Positions 1-9,020 of a DNA stretch of 25,948 bases are shown in pieces; the first letter of the stretch is position 1, and every line of letters begins with the position of its first letter. The notes beneath the pieces are model-generated. The model was not told the DNA's origin, made no database searches, and worked only from the letters and a program-made list of their open reading frames with translations. Both the position numbers and the translations under genes were made by a program. Source of the stretch: Chara braunii (Eukaryota > Streptophyta > Charophyceae > Charales > Characeae); assembly GCA_003427395.1 (NCBI GenBank), contig BFEA01000067.1, forward strand, positions 2,513,313-2,539,260, in the 5' to 3' direction.

Positions 1-1180
1 CACACAGTTGGATTTGTTGAAAAAAGAATAAATCTTCCGCGAGAACCCGACAAAATGCATTCTCATTTTGCAAAAGAGAACCCCGTGCGCGAAGGGAAGA
101 GAGGGAGACAGAGACATACACACACACACACACACATACACACGGTGCGCGCGCGCGTGCCCCCTCCCCCCCCCCCCCTGCGCGCGGACAGAAATGGCCT
201 CGTTTGTTTTTATTTTTATAGGAGAATCTCATTGGTTTTTCTTTTTTCCTTTTTTTTTTCCTTTCTAAAAAACGGGTAGTGACCATACTTTTATTCCCAA
301 CCCCCCTGTAGTCGTGGAAGGGTTAACGAACTGACATTTTTTTTTTTCTTCAGCTGGGCGAGGTGCTGGTGGTTTAAATAGTCTCCCATTGCTCTTGATA
401 AGACTTGGATTGTTATTTTGGCATTATGCTTGCCGGCGATAAGCAACCGGACTGGTGCCCCTCAAGAATATAAAGGGGGTTGTGTTAAAAAAAGAAAAAA
501 AAAAGAGTGACAAGTGGGAGGGAGTCTCATAGGGGAACTTCATAGATCGTCGGGATAATCAAATGGCCAAGTAGTAAAGGGACTGTCACTAAAAAAAAAT
601 TAAAAAAAAATCATATCTTCTGGGCTACCAGCCGGTCCCACCTGGGGGCACAGTTCCAGTACCACACGAGTAAGGTACTGTGTACTCCATATAAACACAT
701 GTAGCCTGATGTAGGACATCTATGGGACATCCTCCGGCCGTTGGTATAGGGAGAAATCGGATGGCAGCAAAATCACGATGGATTTGCATTTCAAACTTAT
801 GTTTTTATATTGCTTTTGTTCTTTTTCTTTTCAATTGTGAAGAAGGGGAGGCAAAATTAGAAGTAAGACTCGTGCTGATTGACAATACTAAAAAAGGAAA
901 AAGGGTAACTATGCCGCAGTCACGAAAATAGTTTGTAATTGCATTTCAAACTGCGTTCTAAAATTTTATTTTCTTTTTTTCCCTTAAAAAAAGTTTGTTT
1001 TGTTTTTTTGTTTTTTGTTTTTGACAAGAAGGCAAGCATTCCATTATATGTCGGAAAACGGGTAACCCTTCGGCGTCCCTTACATGTAAGCCGCAGCCAT
1101 ACAGGGCTGAGAAAAGCATTCCCGACCAATCCCATCCCTGGCTGCAGCCAACAAATGAATCAGAGGTTACTCAAACCCTA
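1..1180. other. AT-rich non-coding stretch with simple repeats
   Basis: No gene is supported here. The stretch holds a short CA repeat near 117-137 followed by a GC alternation and a C tract, several A and T homopolymers (for example near 488-506, 590-610 and 960-1020), and a degenerate duplication described separately. Open frames in it are short, overlap on both strands and consist largely of homopolymer translation. Confidence 0.6.
782..1070. repeat. degenerate tandem duplication, period about 155 bp
   Basis: The string TTGCATTTCAAACT occurs near 785 and again near 939. Each occurrence is followed by a T-rich run, then a purine block containing AGAAGG, then GGGTAAC (near 903 and 1060). 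The order of these blocks is the same in both halves, so this looks like an old tandem duplication rather than chance. No coding potential is evident. Confidence 0.45.
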
Positions 1181-1199
1181 ACTGCCACTAACCAGCCAT

Positions 1200-2158
1200 T
1201 GGAAATCAAGCACAATTTGGCGAAAATTCTAAATTCGCATCTGGAGCTACCGAACTCAGTAAAACAAGAGGTTCCCTACTACCCATCAACTAACCAATAT
1301 TGTCACCAAATTCCAGATTACAATGCCCCAGTACTCTAATAATCTAATTACTATCCCCTAATTACTCTACAACCCTAATAAGCTAATTAAAAAGTGAATG
1401 CAGTTATTGCAATGAGACCCGACTTCAGACTTGCTCACAACGTGCATACAGAGGACTGATGGCAGAACTAACAACTATATAACTTGCGGCTATGGCCACC
1501 GAACACTGTCCACCACCAGCCTCACTCTCCCTCATGCACGCATGTACGAGGATCACCTTGAATGTCCATGCTACTCAGGTACACACACTGTCTACACCCT
1601 GTCTGAGACTACAGCTGGGCGGCTATGGGCGCCGTTGTCTTCCTCCTCCTAGCTATGGCCGCCGTCGTCTCCCTCATTGGCCAGCTATGACCACTATCTT
1701 CCTCACTGTCCACTACCCCACCGGGCACCTGCAGACCTCCACGCACATGGCTGGACGCTGCCTCTTTATTTATACTTCTTCGGAGGTACCCAGGCCTGCC
1801 TCAAAATGTGTGGGCTTGGGCGAAAACGCATGGCCTAGGAAAGCTTCCAGACATTTTGCGTTCTGGGCCAAAATATGTAGAAACCACAGCGTGGTCCAGA
1901 ACCTACGGCCTTTTAGAGCCTACCGACTTACAGACAGACTCTAGACTCAGAAATTGACTTCTAGAACATATCTTCCTAAGCCTAACGGTAACAAACCTAA
2001 CTCCTAATCTACAGACCTAGGGATCGAGTCTCACACAGATCGTTGGGCCAATGTACAGGGTACACACAGGGTCAATGTAGGGTTTGGGCACAGGTCTCAG
2101 GCTAGGGATTGAATCTCAGTGTCTGCAAATGTCGGGTCTACTGGGTGAAACCATTTCA
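1200..2158 (-). repeat. putative 3' LTR (outer end not determined)
   Basis: On the minus strand the sequence directly after the polypurine tract begins TGAAATGGTTTCA, with the TG expected at an LTR start; the first 13 bases are themselves an imperfect palindrome. A TATA box lies about 385 bases further in. The terminating CA and a flanking target duplication were not identified, so only the inner boundary at 2158 is well placed. No second copy, and so no 5' LTR, is present in the window. Confidence 0.55.
1766..1774 (-). promoter_or_regulatory. TATA box of the putative LTR promoter
   Basis: The minus strand reads TATAAATAA here, in a GC-richer context, about 385 bases inside the LTR start. 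This is where a retrotransposon U3 promoter would be expected. Whether it is still active is unknown. Confidence 0.5.
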
Positions 2159-2177
2159 CTCCCGCCGCCCCAAATTC
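2159..2177 (-). other. polypurine tract of the gypsy element
   Basis: The minus strand reads GAATTTGGGGCGGCGGGAG immediately before the putative LTR start and shortly after the pol reading frame ends (TAA at 2197-2199). The position and purine content match a plus-strand primer site for LTR retrotransposon replication. Confidence 0.55.
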
Positions 2178-2196
2178 GAGGTCCTCTGAGAACATC

Positions 2197-3700
2197 TTAA
2201 GTCAAGATAGGACCTTTACCATTTCTTTTTCTCTCATAAGTGTGTACTATGTTGGGAGCGATTTCTAAGAGCTCCGTTCTAGTAAACTATCGGTCGTCCT
2301 CAAATTTCAGATATGCGAACCTAACCTTATACTGTTTTAGGGGATGACCTCGACCTCTTGTCCTGAATACGTCCTCTCCCACTATGTGATCTATATCGTA
2401 TGCACCATCCATATATGGCGGAATCATCGATCTCCTGGAAGAGAATCTGTCGAATGTGGTGCAAGGCAACAACTTGGACGCATGCAAGACTGGGTACGTG
2501 TGGAGGTGTAATAAGATCTCTATCGTATACTATGACGGGTCGTCCTCTCCTCCTTTGACTTATAAGACAGGCCATGGTCCTCTGTACGCAGGTAAGAGCT
2601 TCTGTGAGATATTCTCCTCTGGAGCGAACTCCTTTGACTTGACTCAGACTAAATCCCCTACATGAAACTGTGAAGGTTGGCGGTGTTTGTGAGCTTGCCT
2701 ATCATCCGGTGCCGGGCCTTTTTAAGATTGTCAATGACCTTAGCGACTTCTTGCTCGTGCTGTAACGCAAACTCTCGAGTGTCAGGTGATAGTCTCTGTA
2801 TCTGGTCCCGGTTTAATCCTTCAAATGACCGCCTTGGTCTAAAGGACTTATGTAACTCATTAGGAGTTCTGCAGGTGGCTAGATGGACACTGTTTTTACA
2901 AACACTTGCTACTTTGGGGAGCATCTCATCCCAGTTTACCTGATCTGACCCAATATACATCCTGAGTAGCTGCTGCAAGATCTTGTTCATTTGCTCTGTC
3001 TGACCGTTTGTCTTTGGGTGATGGTCGAATGCCATCAATAGCTTGGATCCGTATACTTTCATAAGATCTTGCCAGTTCTTACTGGTAAACCGCGTGTCCC
3101 TATCACTAACTATGGACAGCGGCATGCCATGCACGCTTACCCAGAAATAAAAAAACTTTCCTATTACTAAATTTGTCCGCACTTCTGTTGGTAGCGGAAC
3201 AAAAACTGCATACTTACTAAATCTGTCGACTATGACGACAACTTGCATCTTGCCGTGCCTACTTCTGACCCCAATATCCATGAAGTCGATGGAAACTGAC
3301 TCTCCACGTCCTGATGGAATAAGCAAGGGTCTAAAAAGACCTAGAGGGGCTCTTGTTGTAGTCTTATTACGCTGACACACCTTGCAACTGCGCACATACT
3401 CTATGTAGTTTGCTTTCATACCTGGCCACGTGTATGACATCATCAGGTTGGCTAAAGTCTTCTGCCATCCGAAGTGTCCTTCTGAATCGTGATACTCACC
3501 TAAGACCAGGCTACAAATCTCTTCACTGTTGGGGACACATATATGTCAGCGACATTGGTCTTCTCGAATAATAACCCATATGTGGTTCAATAATGTGGTT
3601 CAATATCTGGGGCTCCCTTTACTCTTTTCATCAGCTCACTATAGATTGGGTCCTGTGCATAAGCATCTCTAACTTTCTGCTGCTTCTTCTTGATTTAGCG
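2197..3700 (-). pseudogene. Ty3/gypsy pol 3' end: integrase with GPY/F-like and chromodomain-like tail
   Basis: This is the integrase part of a retrotransposon polyprotein, which inserts element cDNA into the host genome. The longest intact piece is 2658-3443 (261 codons). Upstream of it the zinc-binding histidines (HDSEGH) are readable near 3490-3510 and the cysteines follow as CKVC. The catalytic triad is visible: D in SIDFMD, D in VSDRDTRF, E in TNGQTEQMN. After a frameshift near 2660 the next frame reads GDLV and YRGPWPVL, the GPY/F-type module, then TYPVLHASKLLP, then a chromodomain-like segment (YDIDHIVGEDVF to YLKFEDDR). Breaks: stops at 2644-2646, 2560-2562, 2530-2532 and 2287-2289, frameshifts near 2660 and 3535, and a 12-13 bp duplication with a stop near 3580-3605. 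The integrase call is firm; the chromodomain call is moderate. Confidence 0.93.
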
Positions 3701-3759
3701 ACTTCCATATCTTCGGGCAGGATCTAAACTCTCTATGAGGTCGCGTCAACAGGCTTGAC

Positions 3760-4380
3760 GTGGTTACTCACAACGCAATCGCATTTGGACAGTGATGAGG
3801 AGGTGATTGTGTCCTACCAAATTTCTTCTGGTCAGTGCAGCTTGCCAAGGGGCTATATTAGCATGGGCTATGGAGAGGCGAACGCGTTCCTCCCGTAGGA
3901 AAAGGTAAGGGCTAAGTTTGGACTCTACAGTGGCGGGGCAACTGGATCAAGGGACTGCGGGAGTGGAGCGCTACGTGATGGATTGCACGAACTGAGACTT
4001 CAAGTGTTTCAAGGTGACTTCACGCAGCGATGAAATCTCCAGTAATTCTTGAGGCATGACTTTTTTTTGTTGTGCTTGGGTTTTATGTCTTGTTTTATTT
4101 TTCCTGATATGAGACTTTCTTAGAAAATTTCTTGGATGACAATTANGAGTTCTTAGTTGATCTCAATCGGTAGTTCGGAATTGTTTTGGTTGATTTCGCG
4201 TTCCGGTTTCAAAACCGTTATGATTTCTCTCATACACAATTGATTGTCGAAATGTTTTTCTGCCTAGTATTTCTCGATTTAATGTCTGAGCGATTCTTTG
4301 AACCTTACGGTTCTGGAAATCAGAGTCGTAAGTCCTTTTGAACATCAGAATCGATTTTCTATTTTGTTTCCCTATTCCAG
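3760..4380. other. unassigned stretch with one ambiguous base
   Basis: No gene is supported. The part near 3770-3900 is compositionally mixed; the part from about 4060 is T-rich. Position 4146 is an N, the only ambiguous base in the window. The T-rich composition resumes after 5030, which suggests that the SINE-like element at 4381-5030 interrupted one host segment. Confidence 0.4.
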
Positions 4381-5030
4381 TTGATGTAGCTCAGTGGTTA
4401 GAGCACCGGTTGAAAATGCGCATTGTGGTATGAGGTTGCAAGTTCAAATCCGCAACCTCACGCATGGACACCGGCAGGGCGTTAGAATGACGCACAATTG
4501 GACACACACCCCTTGGGCTGACGCATGGTAAGCTATTACAAACACTGCCTACGCACCACCCAGGGACTGTCCATGGTGTTGTATGTTGCGTCCTGGCCTA
4601 TGAGGGGTTTGCCTGACACAGTTAACCGTCTAATGAGGATGCAGGTACGGGATTGTGGTTAGACTGCTCATGTGTGTTGGTTACCTTAGGCTCTGCTTTG
4701 GGGCGGGGCAAGGACCTGAGGTGGGATGGGGTCCCGTTTGGAGGGAGGGTTGGCTTGGGATAAGCTCCGCTGGAGAATATCGGTGGGGAACCTACAGTAG
4801 GGGATTGTCTTAAGGGATCCTGGTGGGAGGGGTGTTAGTAGACAAACTCTGGTGGAGGAAATCATTGGGGAACTTGCAGTAGGGGCTATCTGAGGGGGAT
4901 CCTCCAAGATAGGACGGTCTAGGTCTCATAAATTGGTTGCTGACTGTAGAGAGGTACCTGTCGTGGGTCCACAAACCAACCTCTACAACACCCTGGATTT
5001 AAAAAAAAAATAAAAATTAAAAAATAAAAT
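4381..5030 (+). mobile_element. tRNA-derived SINE-like element
   Basis: The 5' end carries an RNA polymerase III internal promoter: box A TAGCTCAGTGG at 4387-4397 and box B-like AGTTCAAATCC at 4441-4451. The D-arm pairs (GCTC with GAGC), but the acceptor and T stems do not form. Instead an 8-bp stem GAGGTTGC/GCAACCTC encloses box B. A tRNA-unrelated body follows and the unit ends in an A-rich tail at about 5001-5030. Inside the body two degenerate copies of an approximately 81-bp unit lie near 4766 and 4847 (shared GTGGGGAAC, CAGTAGGGG, GGGATCCT). No convincing target duplication was found. The promoter is clear; the extent of the element is inferred from the A-rich end. Confidence 0.6.
4387..4451 (+). 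promoter_or_regulatory. pol III A and B boxes of the SINE-like element
   Basis: Box A (4387-4397) fits the tRNA consensus TRGCNNAGYNGG. Box B (4441-4451) differs from the GGTTCGANTCC consensus at a few positions. The spacing is within the range seen in tRNA genes. Confidence 0.6.
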
Positions 5031-6120
5031 GGATTTTCAAATCTTATCTTCATCTCGATTGATTTCCTGAAATTTGATGCTAAATTCATGATTCAAACTT
5101 CGTTTGCATGACTCATCAAAAATCTTAAACTTGGTTTTCCAAATTTTGAAATTCGTATTCTGATTTTTCAAACAGTTTTAACTCAAGTAATCGGTCTTAG
5201 TTTGTTGTTTTTAGCAAGAGAGTCTCAACTTGTGATGTTGTGAGATCGGGGTAAGAGGTGTTGGAATGAATATCTCCTTTAGGGTTGGAGTCCCTCCCTG
5301 CGAGGGTTACACAAGGTGGGTGGTGTGATCTTTGAGAGGGTAGGGGCGGTATTGAGAGTTTGTCCTTTTTTTGGGTCACATTGATTTTCGGTTCGGATCA
5401 GCTATGGCGGTTGGGGAGAGAGGATAAGGGGTGCTGATGTCAGCAGGGTAAGAGTTGAGAGGGCTGTTCCGCTTGGAGGGGGTGGGGTAGGAAGGAAGGG
5501 AGATCTTCTGCTCTGTGGGGGCATACTTTAAGGGGAACTGTATGCGACTGAGGGAGTAGGAGGGGTATTATGGGGGCTGTTTTGAACTGGGGCGGGGAGA
5601 CGAGGGGGAGCCTTCCCGCGGAGGCAGTAAACAAACAGGGGGTTGTCGTTTGGGGGAGAGGAGTAATCCCTTTGGCTCTTGTGACCCCTTTACATGTAAC
5701 TGAGTCCTCAATAGGCGCTGGAGTTTCCATGGGGAGAGAGGGTTGTTTTTCCCTCTCTTCCCCTCTCCCTGTGGAAATAGTGGGCGCTGAAATGTTCATG
5801 TGATTTTTTGGGTTTTTCTGTGCCTATTTACTCTTCCAAGGTTTGGTGCTGGAGGCAGGGGGTTGTGGTGGCTGTGACGGCGCGAGATGACGCGCTTTGT
5901 GGCGAAGGGGCTAGCCTGTACTGTTGTAATAGGGTACATCAGCGGTGGAGATGGTGGCTTCATCATGGTAAGACTTGTCGGAGTAGGGTTCATCGGGTTT
6001 GTTGGGGGGATATCTGCAACCAGTGCATGAAGGACACGAATAATGGGATCTACAACTATGATGCTGATTGGTGGCTTGGCTGCTATTTGCCTTAGTCCTG
6101 AGTCCCGGTGGTTTGCGAAA
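5031..6120. other. unassigned, strand-skewed (purine-rich plus strand)
   Basis: After a T-rich segment (5031-5220) the plus strand becomes strongly G/A-rich. The minus-strand frames here (for example 5440-5799 and 5796-5993) are proline- and serine-rich, low in complexity and share no motif with any family I recognise. They could be fragments of a disordered coding region or only reflect base composition. I do not call a gene. Confidence 0.4.
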
Positions 6121-6124
6121 AGAC

Positions 6125-6920
6125 GAGGCCAGAACGACGCTGGTCGGTGCTGGGGCTTGGTAGTGCTGCCCTGTAACTAGAGCTGTACGAGGGCATGAGA
6201 CCTGGTAGGGAGATCTGGGGCGTTGTCGAGGGTGGAAGGCACTCTAGTGTCTTTTGGTGAGCTGGTGCCTAGTCGATGCTGGCCGGAGCCGGGACGGGTC
6301 GCTTTGCCCTGTTGCCTAGCAGGTGGGGGGGTTTTCTGGGGTGGGTCATCCCACTCTGTAACCTAGCAGTTGGGGGCATGAGGCCTGGTAGAGATTGGGC
6401 ATCGGGATATAGGGGTGAGGCAGGTAAGGGTTGGGCTGCTGAAAGGGGCTAAGGCAGGTTTTTTGTTCTGAATGCTTCTTTGATCTGAGCTTTTGGGGAC
6501 ACAAAATTTCAGTGTTCTTGTGTAAAAAAAAAAAGCCGAGGCCGGGTAATGGCCCCGGTATCTCAAGGATTTCTTCGAAAAAAGGGTTTGTTTACAGGTG
6601 GTTCTGAAATGCTTTAGGATTCTGGGGACTTCTAGCAACTTGCTTTAGGCTGTTTGATACTGGTACATTCATGGATCTGCGGGTGTTTGATGCCAGAACG
6701 GCACTGGCCGGTGATGCGGTGTCGCCCTGTAACCTGCTGATTGCAGGAGCATGAGGCCTGGTAGAGAGATCTGGGGATGCTTTGGGTTGGGCATTCCAAG
6801 GGACAACCAAGGGTTGTTGTTGGGACGACGTTGGCCGGAGCTGGGGCGAGTCGTGTTGCTCTGTAACCTAGCCGGGTGGGGGTGTGAGGCCTGGGAGAGA
6901 TCGACAGGGAATAAGACTTC
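6125..6920. repeat. degenerate tandem/interspersed repeats, unit about 80-120 bp
   Basis: Four or five degenerate copies of one unit start near 6130, 6272, 6348, 6694 and 6822. Recurring blocks are CTGGCCGGAGC, GCCCTGTAACCTAGCAG, GGGGGCATGAGGCCTGG and TAGAGAGATCTGGGG. On the minus strand two copies translate to similar short peptides (DLSTRPHAP and DLSQASHPHP starts, each followed by RLQ). The frame is not kept across the array, so coding is unproven. The spacing is irregular, which indicates an old and eroded array. Confidence 0.6.
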
Positions 6921-7196
6921 GTTGGATAGTTTTAGAGAGTTTTGTTTGGGAGTCTAGGGGTTCTGAGCATTCGAAAAGAGGTCAGTAGTCATTCATAGTT
7001 TTTCAACCTCTCCTTTAATTCTCTTGAATTTCTTCAGTAGACATATGACTTTTGGGGGGCTCCCATTGGGTGGCATTGTGGTGCTCCTCTGGGGGTCATG
7101 AACGTGTGTGAAAATCATACCAACTTTTTTTGTTTGGATTTTCACGCACCTTCCACTTGTTTGCGCCATTGCCCATGCGTTCAAAAGAGGCCGAAA

Positions 7197-7432
7197 ATGA
7201 AAATGTTCCACTTTTCTCATCATGAGGGATGTCAGTTGATGTCAGAGTCTTCCACAACTTGTCTGTCATTCCAAGCCTCTCGTTGGGGAACGTTAACAAA
7301 TGTGTGTTGGCCTCATGAAAATGTTCCCTTTTCTCATCATGAGGGATGTCAGTTGATGTCAGAGTCTTCCACAACTTGTCTGTCATTCCAAGCCTCTCGT
7401 TGTGGAACGTTAACAAATGTGTGTTAACCTCA
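7197..7432. repeat. two-copy tandem repeat, 118 + 117 bp
   Basis: Copy 1 is 7197-7314 and copy 2 is 7315-7432. They differ by one single-base indel (TTCCACTTTT against TTCCCTTTT) and a few substitutions. The minus strand stays open through both copies (frame 7096-7494), giving two similar 39-residue blocks with the shared string NERLGMTDKLWKTLTSTDIP. I do not recognise that peptide. The array could be a fragment of a repeat-containing protein or a plain DNA duplication. Confidence 0.8.
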
Positions 7433-7689
7433 TGTACATGGTCCATGAACTGTCCACATGCACAACATACCAGCGGAATCATCAGAAGATCCACAACCTG
7501 ACAGCTGACCGCAGTTCTCGGCGGGTGGACAACATTGCGTTGTCAGAATTGCGGCATTTTTTTTTTTTTTTTTTAACATTTATCGCCGAGTAAAGCTGCC
7601 ACAAGGATGTAGCCCGATCGTCCCGCAACCGTCACACTACTCCACATACATGGTTAGTGGATCTCCCTCCTGGATTGACCTTTGGATTT

Positions 7690-7756
7690 TTTTTGTACTA
7701 GCTTTGCAATTGTTTTACTTTTTTTTTTTCTTTTCTTTTTTTTTCTTTTTTTTTTT
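7690..7756 (-). other. A-rich tail of the U2 fragment
   Basis: On the minus strand, directly after the U2-like sequence, there are about 45 bases of nearly pure A with scattered G. This suggests retroposition of a truncated or internally primed U2 transcript. Confidence 0.65.
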
Positions 7757-7841
7757 GTGACCCGATGGACCACGGATCAGATATTAAACTGATCAGAACA
7801 GATACTACACTTGATCTTAGCCAAAAGGCCGAGAAAGAAAT
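7757..7841 (-). pseudogene. U2 snRNA 5' fragment (truncated retropseudogene)
   Basis: On the minus strand this matches the first 80 or so nucleotides of spliceosomal U2 RNA. It starts at the position of U2 nucleotide 1 (ATTTCTTTCTCGGCC against the usual ATACCTTTCTCGGCC), keeps CTTTTGGCTAAGATCAAG, and keeps the branch-point pairing sequence GTAGTA (7803-7808). It continues through stem-loop II as far as GTGGTCCATCGGGTCAC. Then it stops: the Sm-binding site and stem-loops III and IV are replaced by an A-rich tract. The minus-strand upstream flank lacks the plant U-snRNA upstream element and TATA box and holds only an A/T tract and a head-motif repeat. The U2 identity is firm from the conserved sequence; non-function is inferred from the truncation and missing promoter. 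Confidence 0.9.
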
Positions 7842-7879
7842 GAGATGCTGGACAAAAAAAAAAAAAGAAAAAAAAAAAA

Positions 7880-8140
7880 GAGATATTGGACCTGGTTTCC
7901 AGCATAAGGTCAAAGTTGGGGAAACCCCCCACTGCCTTTTAGAATTGTTGGTTCTAATTTGGGTATTCAAAAAAAAAAAATTGGTGATTCTTTACAAGAG
8001 ATGGGACAGTGGACCCTCTTTCCAGCACAAGCCGAAGCTGGCCCCCACGGCTTTCCCAGATTGAGTGGTGAGCTCCCTGGTCGTAGTTTCTTCTATATGG
8101 GCCGCTGGACTGGTTTCCAGCATAAGCCGAAGCTGGGTAA
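7880..8140 (+). repeat. three copies of the 'head' hairpin motif in one orientation
   Basis: Copies begin near 7880, 7998 and 8097. Each has a GAGAT- or ATGGG-type start, then TGGAC, then TTTCCAGC, and a short hairpin such as CCAGCATAAGCCGAAGCTGG. In the first copy the stem is kept by G-T pairing (CCAGC with GTTGG), and the copy runs into an A tract near 7969-7980. The motif recurs at 8976-9020, 13752-13800, 14031-14058, 14321-14345 and 19568-19612 on the minus strand. It is not a recognised RNA gene. Confidence 0.65.
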
Positions 8141-8159
8141 TCGCCTCAGTTAAGCTCAG

Positions 8160-8718
8160 TACCTTTCCCGATTTATTTTTTCTTTTTTATGTTTTTCAAA
8201 CAAAAAATGATGATTCAGATTTAAAATAGTGTGAGTTGTTTCAATAGAACTAAAAAGGTGGCAGGCCTGAAGCTGCAGTAAATTTCAGGAAAAAAAAAAA
8301 AAGAGGATCTGCTCGTTGGTAAACCAATCAGGGGCGCTGTCATCGGTAGTGCGATCTCCCTCCAGTTCTCCTAAAAAAGGAACAGTTTCTTCAAAAAAAA
8401 AAGGAAAAAAAAAAAAAAAAGTAACTCAAGCAGGAAAACTGAAGATCCAACCTGCCTACAGCCCCATGGATCTCATACAGCCTGACTACACTATCCCCTT
8501 GAGGCCATTGCTTCCACCATAACTCAAGGGTACCCCTCTCTCCACCTACCACAACCCCCCAGTCCTGTGTTGCATCCAGACCCTATAACCTCCCCGGTCC
8601 TTCCCAAGGGACTATCCCCCTTGACTTATCAGACCTCCCCTCCCTCACCCCCTACCCAACCGGAACTCAACCATACCCTCACAAAACCTGGCCACTCCAA
8701 CAGCATCTTTAGTAAACC
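8160..8718. other. unassigned stretch with A tracts
   Basis: No gene is supported. There are A tracts near 8290-8303 and 8392-8420. Downstream the plus strand is proline-codon rich (CCC and CTC runs, 8430-8690). Short frames over it are compositional. Confidence 0.4.
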
Positions 8719-9020
8719 TTTTTTTTTTTTTTTTTTTTTTTTTGGTGGACAAGACACCCTCATGGTTGCTAGAGGTGCTGTTGTGAGCACGCACCACTAG
8801 CAAGCCGGGGGGCCAGGTCCCACTAGCAGCGTTGAGTCTCCTCGACGCCTGAATCTGGATGGGTGTGGAGATGTGCGGTTGAGAAAACTCAATGCGATTT
8901 CTGCACATATCCACAAACACGTCCAGATTCAGGCATTGAGAATACTCAATGCTGCTAGTGGGACTTGGCCCCGGGGAGGCTCCATCTACTGGTGGGGAGC
9001 GTCACCTGCTGGAAAATGGT
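8719..9020 (-). mobile_element. poly(A)-tailed head-motif element, split by an inverted-repeat insertion
   Basis: On the minus strand the element runs from TTTTCCAGCAGGTGA near 9015 through CTCCCCACCAGTAGATGGAG and GCTAGTGGTG to a 25-base A tail (T run at 8719-8743). It aligns block by block with the uninterrupted relative at 13912-14058, except for 160 extra bases at 8811-8970. The short length, A tail and absence of coding capacity suggest a non-autonomous retroposon. No pol III promoter boxes were recognised. Confidence 0.65.
8811..8970. mobile_element. 160-bp palindromic (foldback/MITE-like) insertion with CCGGGG target duplication
   Basis: The left arm (8811-8876) and right arm (8903-8970) are inverted copies about 66-68 bases long. 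The outer 19 bases, GGCCAGGTCCCACTAGCAG, match the other end with one mismatch. Each arm contains a smaller palindrome (right arm GCATTGAGAATACTCAATGC), and the centre holds TTGAGAAAACTCAA. CCGGGG flanks both ends (8805-8810 and 8971-8976). The related element at 13912-14058 has a single CCCGGGGAGAGG at the same place, so the empty site is visible. The GG/CC-rich ends recall those of the A and B elements elsewhere in the window. Confidence 0.8.

Larger units (their letters stand above)
1190..3760 (-). mobile_element. Ty3/gypsy (chromovirus-like) retrotransposon remnant, 5'-truncated
   Basis: Read on the minus strand, the order is end of RNase H linker, integrase, GPY/F-like module, chromodomain-like tail, polypurine tract, 3' LTR. 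That is the 3' half of a Ty3/gypsy element of the chromovirus type. Gag, protease, reverse transcriptase and the 5' LTR are not seen in the window. Frameshifts and in-frame stops show it is dead. The outer LTR edge was not located, so the left boundary is approximate. Confidence 0.85.

Noticed and set aside
1492-1944. 150-codon plus-strand frame
   Set aside because: It lies antisense within the putative LTR, spans its TATA box and shows no domain.
4381-4462. Functional tRNA gene
   Set aside because: Box A and the D-arm are good, but no acceptor stem or standard T-arm forms. A SINE head fits better.
5440-5799. 119-codon Pro/Ser-rich minus-strand frame
   Set aside because: It is low in complexity with an antisense frame open over the same DNA. 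No recognisable domain or gene context supports it.
7757-7841. Functional U2 snRNA gene
   Set aside because: The Sm site and 3' stem-loops are absent, an A-rich tail follows, and no U-snRNA promoter elements lie upstream.
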